The notes under the pieces were generated by a model that ran no database searches, was not told the origin of the DNA, and worked only from the letters and a program-made list of their open reading frames with translations. The position numbers and the translations under genes were made by a program. From assembly GCA_023362775.1 (NCBI GenBank), contig JALMGJ010000003.1, forward strand, positions 484,001 to 548,000: a DNA stretch of 64,000 bases. The letters are read 5' to 3'. The DNA is from Charina bottae (lineage: Eukaryota > Chordata > Lepidosauria > Squamata > Charinaidae). This document shows, piece by piece, positions 20,786-33,393 of this stretch; position 1 is the stretch's first letter, and each line of letters opens with the position of its first letter.

Positions 20786-20992
20786 CCATGGATTCCCTAG
20801 GAGTCAAATTAAGGGATTTTTTATCTTAATTTTAAAAATTAAATTCCCCCAAACCAAACAGAAATCAACATATTGATGAAATAACAGAGCAACACATAAT
20901 AATAAATAGTAAAACAAAAAATACTGAAACAGTATGTTCTGTGCTGCCTGATATTTAAATTTAAAAAAAAATTGGACAGGTTCATTATATTC

Positions 20993-20998
20993 TTTAAT
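20993..20998 (-). terminator. Possible MZT2 poly(A) signal (ATTAAA)
   Basis: The commonest variant hexamer, ATTAAA on the minus strand, lies about 100 bases after the MZT2 stop and is followed by a T-rich run near 20950-20962. The next canonical AATAAA on this strand is about 600 bases after the stop (near 20500). Choice between them is a guess. Confidence 0.3.
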
Positions 20999-21100
20999 AG
21001 TTAGGACTTTATGTAACATTCTAGACACTGGCTTTCTTGGAATGAGCAATGTTTGACATTTTGGAACATCAGAATCATTGTTTAGCCATTGTCTAAGTAT

Positions 21101-21243
21101 CTATGTATTTTTTACAGGACACCCAGTCTTCTGCAGCCTGCTGGCACTTGGCTGCCGTGGTACTCGTTGACCAGATCCTTCTCGGTTGCTATGATCTGAC
21201 ACAGCTTGGTTCCCAGCTGCTGTAGAAATGGTTCTGGCTCTCC
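21101..21243 (-). CDS. MZT2: MZT2 coding exon 3 and stop
   Basis: 143 bases after a TTCCTCCAG acceptor, ending at TAG (21101-21103). It reads RARTISTAAGNQAV then SNREGSGQRVPRQPSASRLQ, matching the conserved basic C-terminal motif of MZT2. The last residues (KTGCPVKNT) differ from mammals, as is usual for this tail. Confidence 0.88.
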
Positions 21244-24200
21244 CTGGAGGAAAAGAAAGGCTAAGTTCAGAGATTTATTATGACCAACCTATCAACTGCT
21301 AGGGTTGCTGAAATATTAAAAACAATTCTGAAATGTATCTGGAGATACAAATTTAACAAGTTCCCTGGATGGTCACAAGCTACAAGCTCACAATATTTAA
21401 GACTAAAAATATACTAAACTAGACTCTAACAATAGTTGAATTATCCAAATTAATACTTATCAGGTCTGTCTTCCTAAGACCCATTGCTGAAAACAAGGAA
21501 TATCTAACAGCATAACCAAACTTACTGACCTGCACCTCACATAATCAACTGTTGAGCAGATGAAGATGAACAGAACTTCTTTCAGCCTTTTCCAAACTCT
21601 GTCCTTTTCTTAAAAGTCTGCAGAATCACAGAGTTGGGAGAGACCATAGAAATCACTACTGTAATCCAATCCACTGCTCGGTGGAGGCTTTACTAAAGCA
21701 TCTCTGACAGATGATGATCCACCCTTTCTTTGAAGACCTCTAGTGAATTTCTCCCTACTCACAAAATTTGCTTTTCATTCTTGGAATAAAAATGAATTAT
21801 ATATTTCGGCAATCAGTGTAACATCACATGACTTTTCCAGAGCCGAACTATTTTGCTGACAGCAGCATGTACAGTAGTGCAATTATACAATAGAGTTTAT
21901 TGTTTTTTAATGTAGGGAAAATTACTTTGTAAAATAATTCTGCTACCCAAATTCCAAAATCCTCCAGTTGATGTAAAGAAGATTCTAACCTTTAAACCAT
22001 TTAATTTAGCAGTATAACCAGAACATCTTTAGTCAAAGATTAAAATGTGCATTTCAATTATTAGTGGGTCCATGTTTTGGTCCCCTTTTAATAAATGTGC
22101 CAATTTCTCCCTGTAGGTCCAACTTCAACAAATATTTTGTTAAGATAAAATGTTATTCTCCCAATAATAGTTTGGATCTTTCACGATGTTGCAATAGTTC
22201 ATGGTTGAGATCCCTGATTTCCAAATTAAGAATTAGGAGTAAAAGTGAAAAAAAATGGTGTTTCTTTCTATCAATGACATTGTGATATTCAAAGCCCTTG
22301 GCGTTTATATTATTTAATGAATATGTACTCAAAGCACTCTAACAAAAATGATATTCTTAAATGGTACCACAGAGCTTGTTGGCACGCAAATACATTTGAA
22401 TTACTCCATTAATTAATTTTAAGCCAGTTTAGTATTGTTCAATGCATCTTTGAAAGTGTCTGTCCTCTAGTATGCCTTATATGGCCAAGATATCTCATGT
22501 CAGCACTGGACTATTACCAGGAAATGGGAAGGAAGTAGCAGAAAATAGCAGTTTCACAAGCCAATTCTGGCTTCCAGCTTTGAAAATAAGGATATGGGCA
22601 GAAATAATACATCTTTTCACACTATCTCCCTAATGGAAGTTAGAACTTCCTGCGTCACTACTGTCACATATGACAATTTCACCAAGAGTTGTAATAGTCT
22701 TGGACTTGCTGTTTTTCTCTCTTATTTGAACCCCTTATGTTAAATTTGTTAAAACCCAGTCCCACAAATCTAAATCTCACAGCAAGGATTGATCCTTTCC
22801 AAGTATCAACGTTTTGAAAAAAAACTTTAGACTTTTTAGACTTCCTCCAGATATCTCACACTTTTTATACCATCCAGATCTCTTACCAGCATTCTCTCCT
22901 GTACACATACGAAATTGTCAGATACCTTACCAAAATGATAGAGCTTTCCTCAGATACAACAATCATAGGGCAAGTATTTAAATCAGTATTCTCCATGAAA
23001 TTTTGGAAAGGGTAGTCCATACTGATCTGATTCCTCAAAGAACATTTTCTGTCCCAGGTATTTGTCATTTGTAGAAATTGCTGCATTGTCTTCTGCATGC
23101 AGAAGAAACTAGCAGCTCCTGCAATTTGCTAACTGTAGTAGCTGGTAGAACAGTGGCAGAATGAGATAGGGTAGAGTAAGTTTCTCAGAAAAGAACAAGC
23201 TAATATTTTGGGAATAAAAGGTCAATATCACATATTTATATTTAAAATAGGATATTCCACAAAATGTATGTTGTAAAATGTGCCCCAATTGATCAAGAAC
23301 ATTCCATTCAGGTGTCACAAAGCCTACAAGTCAGAATTCTGAAAGCCAAGAATCAACACAATATCTTGATGCAAAAACCTGATGAAAGCTCAACATGTTG
23401 ATGGAAGAAAAGGAGACATAGTACAAATATCTCAGAAAAATAACTCAGCCACAGAAACATTATCATCTTGCAGCCTAATGTACTAGGTGAAACAGATTCT
23501 TCAACAAAAAGCTTAATACAGTATATATCTAAACATTTTCAAATGACTGGAGGGATTTACAGTGCCAGACAGAGAAAACATTCTGTACTTGATCTAAATG
23601 AGGCAATAGAATCAGCATGATCCAGATTAGCAATGCTAAATTTGCATGCCATTTCCTACTTGGTGCTACAGTTATGTGTGGTTGTAAAACTGCTTTCAGA
23701 AAACACAGGGAACTTTTAATTATAATTCCCAAGGTTGCAGTCCTGCAAAGATGGTATGTTTAGAGACATGTACTAGTGGTGTACAAAACATTTTGAGCTA
23801 AAAGAACCTCCATTTTGGAGTTGAAACTCTCAACAGCTGCTCCCATCTTACCAGAAGCATTCCAAGACTGCTCCAACCTTACCAGAACTATTCTGAGTTT
23901 GCAAATTCAAAATAACCTGCTTTAAACTCTAAAAAGCTGTTTCAAACTTGAAACATTTTGCATACCCATAATATATCCTGATAAAAGTATACTGGGTTCC
24001 CCAACCATAATATCCAGCGTTGAAAAATCATTAGAATAGGAATAAATATTATTTGCAGTGTTCAGAATGTGTAAGTTAAAATAATGAGTGCATTTACTTG
24101 GAAGCAAGTTCTGCTGAAATCAAGAGTTCTTAGTCCAAGTAAGAACTCTTCAGATCTGAAGGCAAGAGAATCACTTTCCTTTCTCAAGACTGCCCTAAAA

Positions 24201-27200
24201 CCCAGTAGATAACTAACACACACAACCTGCAAAAGGAGAGAACAGGCAGCAAGAAAACTGGAAAGAGCCAGGGGGACCTTGAGAGAGAGGCGAGCAAGCT
24301 GCAGCAGGACTGTAGACCACAGCCTTGGGGACTCTCACTCTTGGAGGTCGGAGGACAGAGGAAAATGAGAGTGGTGCAGGGATTTTACTGGCCTTGGCAG
24401 ACACAATTGGGGGCTCTAATTCAAAGAGAGACACAGAAACAAATTAGAAACACCACATGGCTGTAGAGACACAAAAACAAACTCGTGAATCTATATTTAC
24501 ATACTTTAAATGCTATTACATCAGGTACCACTATTACTTTTTGGTGGTGGTTTGTTTTACATATATGCAGTTCATACAGTGGAAAACTGTAGATCCAGGT
24601 ACAAGAATAAGATGTTCTAATCAACTTCAAGTATTTAAGAGAAAATGGGAGCTAGCTAGCCAGCTGCTCTACCAAGTTTATCTGTTGCATTTTTTAAATA
24701 ATTTTGGAATGCCACAAACAAGGCACTACATGATATTATTTTTTAAAAAACACATCTGCAATATATGTATTTCAAAGTCATCCTTAATGGTATATTATAC
24801 AATGAGAGCATAATCAGTAAAGTGAATGGTAGTTCTCCTGCTCTATATGTAATGAGGCTAGGATTTAGCTTACAGCTCAGGGCCAAGGAAATGCCCTGAC
24901 TCCATTGCTGCAATCTTAGCACAGTCTGATCCAATAAAGACTGGGCAATAATCAGAGAGAAGGTTTTTGCCAGAAGAACTTCAAAATTCATTCCTACTAA
25001 TATAGCCCCAGAACACTTAGTGCTAAATAAAAAAAGCACATGTAATTAATTGCAAGTATAAAGCACTCTGAGGAGGTGCATTATAGGAGTTTAAATGTCT
25101 CTACACTGTGTAAACTAATCATACTGCTTTGCTTTGATTAAATGCAGTAGTGTAAAATAACAGGCCCCCCTGCAAAAAAATATTTTAGTAATTATAACAT
25201 ATATGTAAGGACAGCCTTAAGCACAATTAAAGCTAATGCCTTCAGACTAGCTCTTTCTCTTCATAGGCAAATTCACAGTATATGCTATACCAAAGGAAAT
25301 ATAAATGAATTAATGAAATTCCAAAAGCTTTGGAGCACATAAAGCCTGAACAAAAGTGTTAGTCTTGTGTAGCAACAACAACAATAGTTGCAGCCAGTTA
25401 TTTTATTTTACTGGTGATATGTTCTGGTCAGTAGAAGAGTTTCTTAATGCTATCTCTTGCATGCACAACCTGAAAACTGCTCCCTTATATATTTGAAGAG
25501 AAGCAAGCAACAAGAAGTGCACTTGCAAAATTATATATAAGTCCCTCTATGAAGGATGTCAAGCTAAGATGTGGAAGTATACTTCAGTGTCAATCTCACA
25601 TTTGAGAACCAAATCTGATACAGAATTTAATTCAACTTAGAAACCATTTACAGTATGGATTACAATTCTACGTACAGATTTATACCACCTCTGAAGTTTG
25701 GGTTTCTCTTAACATGAGGTTTTACTATAATAGTTTTTGTTTGATTTGTTAAATAAGGATAGAATTCTTAGATTACACAGAAACCTTTGTTAATTCTTTA
25801 TTCTGACATGATTCATATTATACTGGCTATTGTTGTTAATCATTGAATATTGACTTAAGTTTATTTACCATATTTCTATCTTGCCACAAACCAGAAACTC
25901 TCAGTGGCTTGCATAAAGCATTTTAATATTCTTCTGAAGTCTGCAGCACTAAACCAATGTACTTCAAAATGTTTACTCTATCTTACATTGCTTTTAAATC
26001 TTTTTTTCTTTTTCTTTTGTACTTTCCTTCTTGATTCTGTTCTTCTTAAATACCTACCCACCTAACCAGGAAATGCACTTGTTCAGTGTTAGATATAACC
26101 CAAAAGGTATTGTGCCATCATTCTGGAAGTTGAAGTCCATACATCTTAAAGATGCCAAGGTTGAGAAACATTGGAGTATAGAATCAGATAACTGCAATGT
26201 TATCCTGGTTTAAAGTTGAATTTATCTTGAGGATAGACATACGTTAAGTGGAAAGATCAGACTAAAATATAAAGTTTACAAAACAGTGACAATTAATTAA
26301 ACTTTAATTGTGACCACACACAAAGCAATATTGGTTATCAAAACATTCTGGCATTAGTAAGCTAATTGATATATTACATGATTAAAAACCCAATTCAATT
26401 ATAGGTGGCAGAACTAAACTTCCATCTATAATATAATAAGCTCTCTTAAAAAGTGTTTTATTCAAAAACAACCAGCTTAAGGTCAGTGGCAGGGAGCCCT
26501 AGCAAGTTTAAAGGTTCCCCATGGTGGTTGGTTTGTTCTAGGGTACCTGAATGGACTTTATGTTTCAAATACTGGGTCAATGTTATAATTCATGAAATGC
26601 CGAATATAAAATATTGAATGGAACACATTTGATTGCATCATAAATTATCTACAGTCAGAGGTGAACAGGAAGATGGGTAAATTTGCAAATGACAATCATT
26701 CTGAGTGATGTGTACACACTAGAAAGGCAAGATATAAATTTTATATCATCAATCAATATAAAAACAATATATCATTAATTATTATTAAACACTAGATGAA
26801 ATCCAAGGAGCACCAGAACACCTCTCTAAACTAAATTTATGGGCAACAATAGCAATTGCAATTCAGACCTTATCAGTAAATATGGGAAATTAATATATAA
26901 TCTATTCCATTGCCACAACTGAAGTATGTACTACTGTATATCACTGTGGTTCTGTTGGAGAAAACTTAAAAAAATATTTGATTTTTTTTAAAGTACTTCT
27001 ATGTAACACACATAACTGATTTATGAAATTCGATACCATAAGATGTGACAATGCCCACTAGCTTAAATATTTTTCAAATGTAATTTTAAAAATCCATAGA
27101 TTCATTAGCAGCTGTTGCTAATTTCTGATAGGATTCCAGTTTTCCAGGATTTTCCAAGATTGAATAAAATCTTCTAATGCATTGAACTATAATACCTCCT

Positions 27201-30200
27201 AGTAGCATATCATTGGCTGAGGATGATGAAAATTTTAATCCAGTACCTATGTAGGGTACAGTACTGGGTTGAGGAAGAATGATTTACAAGAAGAATGCAA
27301 CTGAATACTGAATGTTACTGTAAGTCTGGGGCCACAGTTTAGAGTAGACAATCAGTTAAGGAAGTACTTAATTATTTTCCTACCTAAGTCTCCAGACACA
27401 CTTTTGGGGGACAATACATGAACTATCTTGACTGGGAAATTTTTTAAAGGTAGTGGCAAGCCTCTTTCTATCATACCCAGAAAACTGAATGGATGTGTTT
27501 CTGTAAGTCACCAATAAAAATTAAACTGGAAGGTGATTTTCTTTTTGTCTTATATATGGAGCTGTTTGAGGTGGGGGTAGAATGGAGAAGCAGCAAGAAA
27601 AAGGTGAAGTGCTTCTCTTACACTTGCTTTTCAAACGCTTCACTCCCCCCAAAACGTTTTTCCTGAAAAAAAATTTTTGCTTTCTTAGACATAATGATGT
27701 GCCTTTAATTTAATTCAGAGGTTTCTTATAGCAAGGAGCAACCTAATAGGGGCAGCAGCAGTATACTCCACTATCAGAAAGGACACTCTTTGTGTATTAT
27801 CCTAAGCCATGGTTTGCTTAACCAAGGTTTGTTGAAACACAGCCATTTTTGATGTTGTATGAATTCAGCCTGAGGCTCTCTTAGAACTCAGTCTAGTTTT
27901 TTAGACCTTTTTCAACTTGGAAAAAAATGAGGACTGTGGTGGGTGTGTGTGGAAAGGGTTATATAGGAATGGGGAGTAAGTGAACAGTATGACATATGGT
28001 CAGAATTCTATTTTAATACAGGTAGTTTCACATGTGATATCAGAGATTTCACAAGTAATAAGAAAAAACCTCTCAGAATAAATTCATCGGTGTTTATGTG
28101 AGACCTTACTAGGAATGATGACACTCAGGGAGATAATCTCATGTTGCAGCTTATAGCAATAAATTTCAGAAAAAGTAAGACACAAAGACTAATAGGAGAG
28201 AATATATGTAGCTCAGGGATGAACTGTGGAATTCTTAGTGCTCTCTGAGCTTGGTTGTTTGCTTGCAAATGTTTCATTACCCAACTAGTGCTTACACTGA
28301 TGATGTTACTGGATTGGGTAATGAAACAACTGCAAGCAAACAACCAAGCTCAGAGGGCACCAAGAATTCCGCACAAGGACTAACACAAATGTTCAGAGAT
28401 GTAACTGAGAGGAGCCACTGAAAGAGAACACAGCAAACAGCCTGTTGTTTCATCCACCCCTGTTCTTGCAAGCTTGTTCCCTGTTGACCAAACTGGATTT
28501 CTACTTTCTGCTGTTCAGTTTTAATGCCTGAACATTTGACCTTAGTACTCTACAGTTTCTACCATAATGTCATGTTTTTGCTGTTTAAAACCTCACATCA
28601 GCAGCATACTCCCATTTGATCAAGTCACCTTACTGCTTTTCTTGTAACTGAGATGTAACTGAGAGGAGCCACTGAAAGAGAACACAGCAAACAGCCTGTT
28701 GTTTCATCCACCCCTGTTCTTGCAAGCTTGTTCCCTGTTGACCAAACTGGATTTCTACTTTCTGCTGTTCAGTTTTAATGCCTGAACATTTGACCTTAGT
28801 ACTCTACAGTTTCTACCATAATGTCATGTTTTTGCTGTTTAAAACCTCACATCAGCAGCATACTCCCATTTGATCAAGTCACCTTACTGCTTTTCTTGTG
28901 AATGATACTAAGCCAGAAACTACAGAAACATTGGATGATATATGCAGTGCCAAGGACAATCATTGTTACAAATGCTGTGAAGGAGCCTAAGTTAAGAACA
29001 AAGGTAACCCTGATATTAATTACCTATTCAAATGTGCTCTTTTCTACTAACACTCATGATAGTTAGCAGCTACCATTCTAAAATGAAACAGGCAGAACGT
29101 TTGTTGCTGAACAGGAATAGAGAGAGAACTGTAGAGGAACAGTAACAAGAGGATTATACGGCTGGTCTATGACCGTAATAAAGATTTGATTTGAGTAACA
29201 AGAGGAATAAATATTTGTTTGTTACAATGATTTAAGTTGTCCTGACTCATGTCCATAAAGCACAATCTATAATGCAACAGAAGTCTGTGGCTGCATGTTA
29301 ATGAAATAACCATTATTTAAATTAGAAGATCTTACCTCCAGAAAGCCTGGTTAATTTTTAGCGAGAAAGCAACGTAAGACTGTAAAATTGCACTACTTCT
29401 ATTGTTATACTTAATTGAAAACATGCCAAGTCAATGGTAGCTTAGTAATATATACTTTCGAAGAGAATATTTGTAGCTCAGGGTTGAACTGTGGAGTCCT
29501 TGGTGCTCTTTGAGCCTTGCTGTTTTCTTGGAGATGTTTCATTGCCAGACTAGGCAACATCTTCAGTGTGAAAACCTAGTCTGGCAATGAAACATCTGCA
29601 AGAAAACAACAAGGCTCAGAGAGCACCAAGGACTCCACAGTTCAACCCTGAGCTACAAATATTCTCTTCGAAAGTATATATATATATATATACTTTGTAC
29701 AGGTAGTCTTCATTTAGTGACTACATTGGTACCGGCAATTTGGTCATTAAGTGACGCACTAAGTGAAACCATGAGTATGCTTACGATCTTCCTTCAGTTT
29801 TCCATTGCTTTACAGACCTGCAAAGGTCGTAAATGCGAGGATTGGTCACAAAGTTACCTTTTTATCACCGTTGTAACTGCGAATGGTCGCAAAACAAGGC
29901 AGTTGCTAAACGACAACTATCTGTATATAGAAGGAGCTACCTCTGGCAACTCCAGATTTCGCTCAGAAAAAATTAGGTCCAAACTCTGGGAGAGTTGAAC
30001 CAATCAGCCAAGATAATTAGCCAGTTTGGTCTAGTGGTTAAGGTGCTGGGCTAGAAACCAGGAGACTGAGAGTTCTAGTCCTGCCTTAGGCATGAAAGCC
30101 GGCTGGGTGACCTTGGGCCAGTCACTCTCTCTCAGCCCAACTCACCTCACAGGGTTGTTGTTGTGGGGAAAATAGGAGGAAGGAGTATTAGGTATGTTCA

Positions 30201-33200
30201 CCGCCTTGAGTTATTTATAAAAATAATAAAGGCGGGATAAAAATTAAATAAATAATGAAATGAAATGAAATGAACTGAAATGAAATAATACTGAGATGGA
30301 TAGTTCAATGATCTGATACAACATATGGCAATTCTATATGCTCTTAGTGATAATTTACCTAGAGCAGAGCTTTCCAAACTGTGTGTGGCGACACAAAAGT
30401 GTGTCGCCACACACAGCGTGGTGTGTCGCCACACCACCCGGAAGCGGCGGCGCGCGCGTGCACGGCGGCTGCCATGCACCCGCGCGCCGCCGCACGCCCC
30501 TCCCGCGCCACCACCGTGCGCGCGCGCGCGCCGCCGCACGCCCCCCGCGCCGTCGCCGTGCGCGCCGCCGCACGCCCCCCCGCGCCGTCGCCGTGCGCGC
30601 CGCCGCACGCCCCCCCCGCGCCGTCGCCGTGCGCGCGCGTCGCCACCGCCGCCAGGTGTGTCGCCAGCGGCGGCACTTTGGAAAGCCCTGACCTAGAGAA
30701 AGAACACTATCTAGAACTAATAAATGCTAACTTAGAATGCAATAAACCGAGATCGGGAATTAGCTTTTTAAAAAAGCATAAATTTTGATGAATGGTTTTT
30801 TAAGAAATAAATGCAACTTATACTGTTGGTAAATACCAGAAGAGACTGAAGAAATGAAACAGAACAAAACAAAAACAAAAAAGATTTTGTAAATTTTAAT
30901 TCCAACCACACGGACAAAGTGGCTTGTTTTAAAAATACAGATATTAACAGTCCAACACTTAGTATTGCTAGAATGCTGTCTCAGGTCAAGAATATCAGGA
31001 CATGAAAAATTACTGTAACTCTACTGTGTCTGCAGAATACTTGCCAAAGGAAAATGATCAAACTATTATATAGGTAATCTTCCAAAGATCCAAACTACTC
31101 TAGTCACTGCTGCTGGTTCCCTACCTTAGACTAAGCCCTGACTCCAAGCCATCTTAATACATGTGTCTCAACAAAAGGGGGCACCACTGACCTCGTGCTG
31201 TATCAGCAGTAGCCTCAGTACTAACTAATCTCTGCCCAGCACACATGGAACGCAACATCTGGAAGACAGCCAAAGGTGCCACATTCATGCGTAGAAGGTC
31301 CAGCAGGATCCTAAGGAGGGAAAATAAGAGTTTAAGAATGTAATACTGGTATTTCCATTATTTGCAAAAAATATTTCTTGATTACTTGGAATACATTGTT
31401 TCTGGCTTGTTCAATAAAAACAACAAGTGCCTAAAAGAACTGATGGAATACTCTAGGACTTGAATATAAATATGATTGGGAACTCCACCCCAAGAATATA
31501 GAAACAAAAGTGTTCTTTCCAGCTCAAGTTTTATTTCATGCAATAATATATTTGGGGATTTTCCCAGGTAACCAGCCTTTCTACCACCAACCCTTCTGAA
31601 TCCAGTTTAAACCATATCTGAGATTGACTTATGCTCTTTTGACTATTTCCATACCTGTTAGTACATCAGAATACCATAAGAATGAGTAAAGTTTATAGGT
31701 TTCAGAGGCTAGTTCTTGCAGAGAACCACCAGTCAAGCAGCAAATACCCTTTCTAGAGAGTAACTGACTGGTGTTTGCTTGCCAGGAACTGAATGCTTTG
31801 TTTCCTTCTCAGGGATGCTGAACACACATACCTACCCCTTTCTCACAAAAATAAGAGAGAACAAGCTTCCACCATTTCCCTGTTTTATTTATTTATTAGG
31901 CATACACCATGCAGCAACCGAACAACTCAATGGTTTGCTCAACATACTGGCAAATCTCCATTGCCTTTCAGATTCATAGTACTTGCATGCTGGCAAGTAT
32001 TTGGGCTCCTTTATATAATTTATGGCAGCTATGATGGCTTTATAATAGCACATAAAATAGCACACCAAAATTCTCTCCAGTGAAAGCATAGACACAAGGT
32101 GTCCTTCTGCAGTGTGCAGATTTACTGTGCACTGTTTTGGATATAAAAGATAAAAGGTGCTTCAGAGAATGCAGGAGCACTCAAGTAGTACTCATCAACA
32201 GTTCTTTAAATTAGCTGTGTCTTTTCCCAGATCTCTGAAGCTGCCTTCCACAGTAGCAATGTGATCTCAGGAAAAATAAGTTTAAGGAGTTGCCAACAGA
32301 TTCCACATGTGTGCCTCAAACCGCCTTTTTCCTTTTGAAGCTGAAATGCTGCACTAATATTTATGTCAAGGTTACATATTGGATCCATCTTTTTCCTGGT
32401 ACAATTTATGCGTACATTTCAGGCAGATTCTATATAAAAAGGATGGAAAATCAAGAGAATTGCTCTTTCAGAGGCACATTTTTAAACCAGGTTATTGCCT
32501 AAGATCATTGGTTCCGTGGTTCTTGTGCTCAGATCATTAGAAAGAGATGTGATGTTATTTGACAATGGTATCATTTGGATTAAAGTATGTGGAGTCAAGT
32601 TGATCCATGCATTGGATCCATATCTGTATGCTATGGCAGCATCAAAAATAATGAAGACAAGCATGATCTGTGATCAAATGGAAGTTTCTACTGAATGCCA
32701 TGTAAATATCAAGGAAAACCATTAGCATATATGCCTTGGATCCATGATTTTTCATCACAACAATGCCACAAAGTCATCAAATCCATTATTGTTAAAGCTC
32801 AGGTGTGATTTGTAACCTAATGATTATATGTAGATTCAATTAAAAATCACAATATTCTGAGAATCCAACTGACCATCACCTTCAGTTCATTGATAATACC
32901 ATCATATTACTAGCTGGGCCCCATACAAGTTTTACTGCTTTTTATTATCCCCACACTGAATTGTAGTCTGACAAATAGGAAGTTCAAGGCATTATGTTAT
33001 GCAGGCTAGGGTTATAAATGCAGGTAGGACCGAAATGGTCAGAGAGAACGGGGGACACAACACCAACTACAGTCTAGTTGGGCGGAACGGTCTCCCACCG
33101 CTATCTTCCATCCATTTCCTTGTCGAGGGGAGGGAAAGGGGTAGAAATACCAGCCCTGCAGTCCCGCAAAGCAAAGCAAAGCAAAGGCCGCAAGTTTCCA

Positions 33201-33393
33201 AAACCCCGGGGCTACAGCCACCTCAGCCCCCGATCACTCACTTAAACACTTCCGGGTCAATGCCGCTCCCCGCAGCCTGCGCAAGTTCAAATAGTTCCGC
33301 CTCTTCCGCCGTAAGAAGCTTCCGTCGAGCTCGCGATCCTACGGCTGCGGCCCCCTTCAGTAGCCCTCCCGTGTCCATCACCGGAGCCGACAT
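21101..33393 (-). CDS. MZT2: MZT2, mitotic-spindle organizing protein 2 (MOZART2), complete
   Basis: MZT2 is a small subunit of the gamma-tubulin ring complex at centrosomes and spindle poles; it associates with the N-terminal part of GCP2. Three coding exons (33242-33393, 31192-31310, 21101-21243) join in phase (2, then 1) and give 137 residues plus TAG; human MZT2 proteins are 158. The conserved core spans residues about 24-90: AEEAELFELAQAAGSGIDPE, then FKILLDLLRMNVAPLAVFQM and RSMCAGQRL. The C-terminus keeps the basic QRVPRQPSASRLQK motif. Intron 1 is 1.9 kb and intron 2 about 9.9 kb, the latter swollen by transposable elements. The gene lies upstream of HMGCS2 on the same strand. Recognition is by family memory. 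Confidence 0.92.
21612..21775 (-). mobile_element. CR1 LINE 3' fragment
   Basis: The sequence AATCACAGAGTTGGGAGAGA then CCAATCC is the reverse of the CR1 3' end. It lies in MZT2 intron 2. Confidence 0.6.
21776..28189 (-). other. MZT2 intron 2, mostly unassigned
   Basis: About 6.4 kb of AT-rich intronic DNA. The only repeat I recognise is a half copy of the hAT fold-back element at about 26120-26176 (GAAGTTGAAGTCCATACATC, GGTTGAGAAACATTG). No conserved coding exon was seen on either strand. Confidence 0.5.
28190..28370. repeat. Fold-back inverted repeat (GTGGAGTCC family)
   Basis: The arm GAACTGTGGAATTCTTAGTG...GCTTGGTTGTTTGCTTGC and its reverse complement enclose a short centre. It is the same family as 4115-4400 and 29451-29680. 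Confidence 0.75.
28396..28899. repeat. 254-bp tandem duplication, two near-identical copies
   Basis: Copy 1 (28396-28645) and copy 2 (28650-28899) look identical over 250 bases with a period of 254. Neither copy resembles a known repeat. It lies in MZT2 intron 2. Confidence 0.92.
29451..29680. repeat. Large near-perfect hairpin (about 105-base arms)
   Basis: Arms at 29451-29555 and 29576-29680 pair almost throughout around a roughly 20-base loop. The outer ends read TATACTTTCGAAGAGAATAT and its complement, followed by (TA)n. It is the third copy of the GTGGAGTCC fold-back family and the best preserved. Confidence 0.88.
29700..29923. mobile_element. TA-flanked Tc1/mariner-like miniature element
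   Basis: It begins CAGGTAGTCTTCATTTAGTG and ends AACGACAACTATCTG, with TA on each side (29698-29699, 29924-29925). The body has repeated GGTCGTAA/GGTCGCAA words typical of this family. It has no coding capacity. Confidence 0.7.
30020..30256 (+). mobile_element. Sauria-type tRNA SINE, full length
   Basis: The head GCCAGTTTGGTCTAGTGGTT (A box) and GAGTTCTAGTCC (B box) are followed by GGGTGACCTTGGGCCAGTCA and a tail with TATTTATAAAAATAATAAAG and (AAAT)n. It lies in MZT2 intron 2. Confidence 0.85.
30365..30690. mobile_element. CpG-rich hAT miniature element (CAGAGCTTTCC family)
   Basis: The ends CAGAGCTTTCCAAACTGTG and CACTTTGGAAAGCCCTG are inverted, with the 8-base duplication ACCTAGAG on both sides (30357-30364, 30691-30698). 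The core (about 30430-30660) is almost pure G+C with very dense CpG and a tandem repeat built on CGCACGCCCCCCGCGCCGTC. Long open frames on both strands here are composition artefacts. Confidence 0.92.
31192..31310 (-). CDS. MZT2: MZT2 coding exon 2
   Basis: 119 bases between a CTCCTTAG acceptor and a CGAG|GTCAGT donor. It encodes the second half of the MOZART2 core (ILLDLLRMNVAPLAVFQMLR, SMCAGQRL) and starts the variable linker (VSTEATADTAR). It is too short for a long open frame and was found by reading between the flanking exons. Confidence 0.92.
31311..33241 (-). other. MZT2 intron 1, no recognised element
   Basis: About 1.9 kb between exons 2 and 1. A short conserved-looking repeat was not found; the last 200 bases are GC-rich promoter-proximal DNA. 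Confidence 0.5.
33242..33393 (-). CDS. MZT2: MZT2 coding exon 1
   Basis: 152 bases from ATG (33391-33393) to a TTTAA|GTGAGT donor, phase 2. It encodes MSAPVMDTGG then RRKLLTAEEAELFELAQAAG and GIDPEVF. An in-frame ATG 42 bases upstream adds 14 residues. I prefer the inner start because it gives the short N-terminus typical of MZT2, but the outer one cannot be excluded. Confidence 0.9.

Noticed and set aside
30198..30788. Overlapping Ala/Arg/Pro-rich open frames on both strands
   Set aside because: They follow the stop-poor GC-saturated core of a hAT miniature element with clear ends and target duplications.
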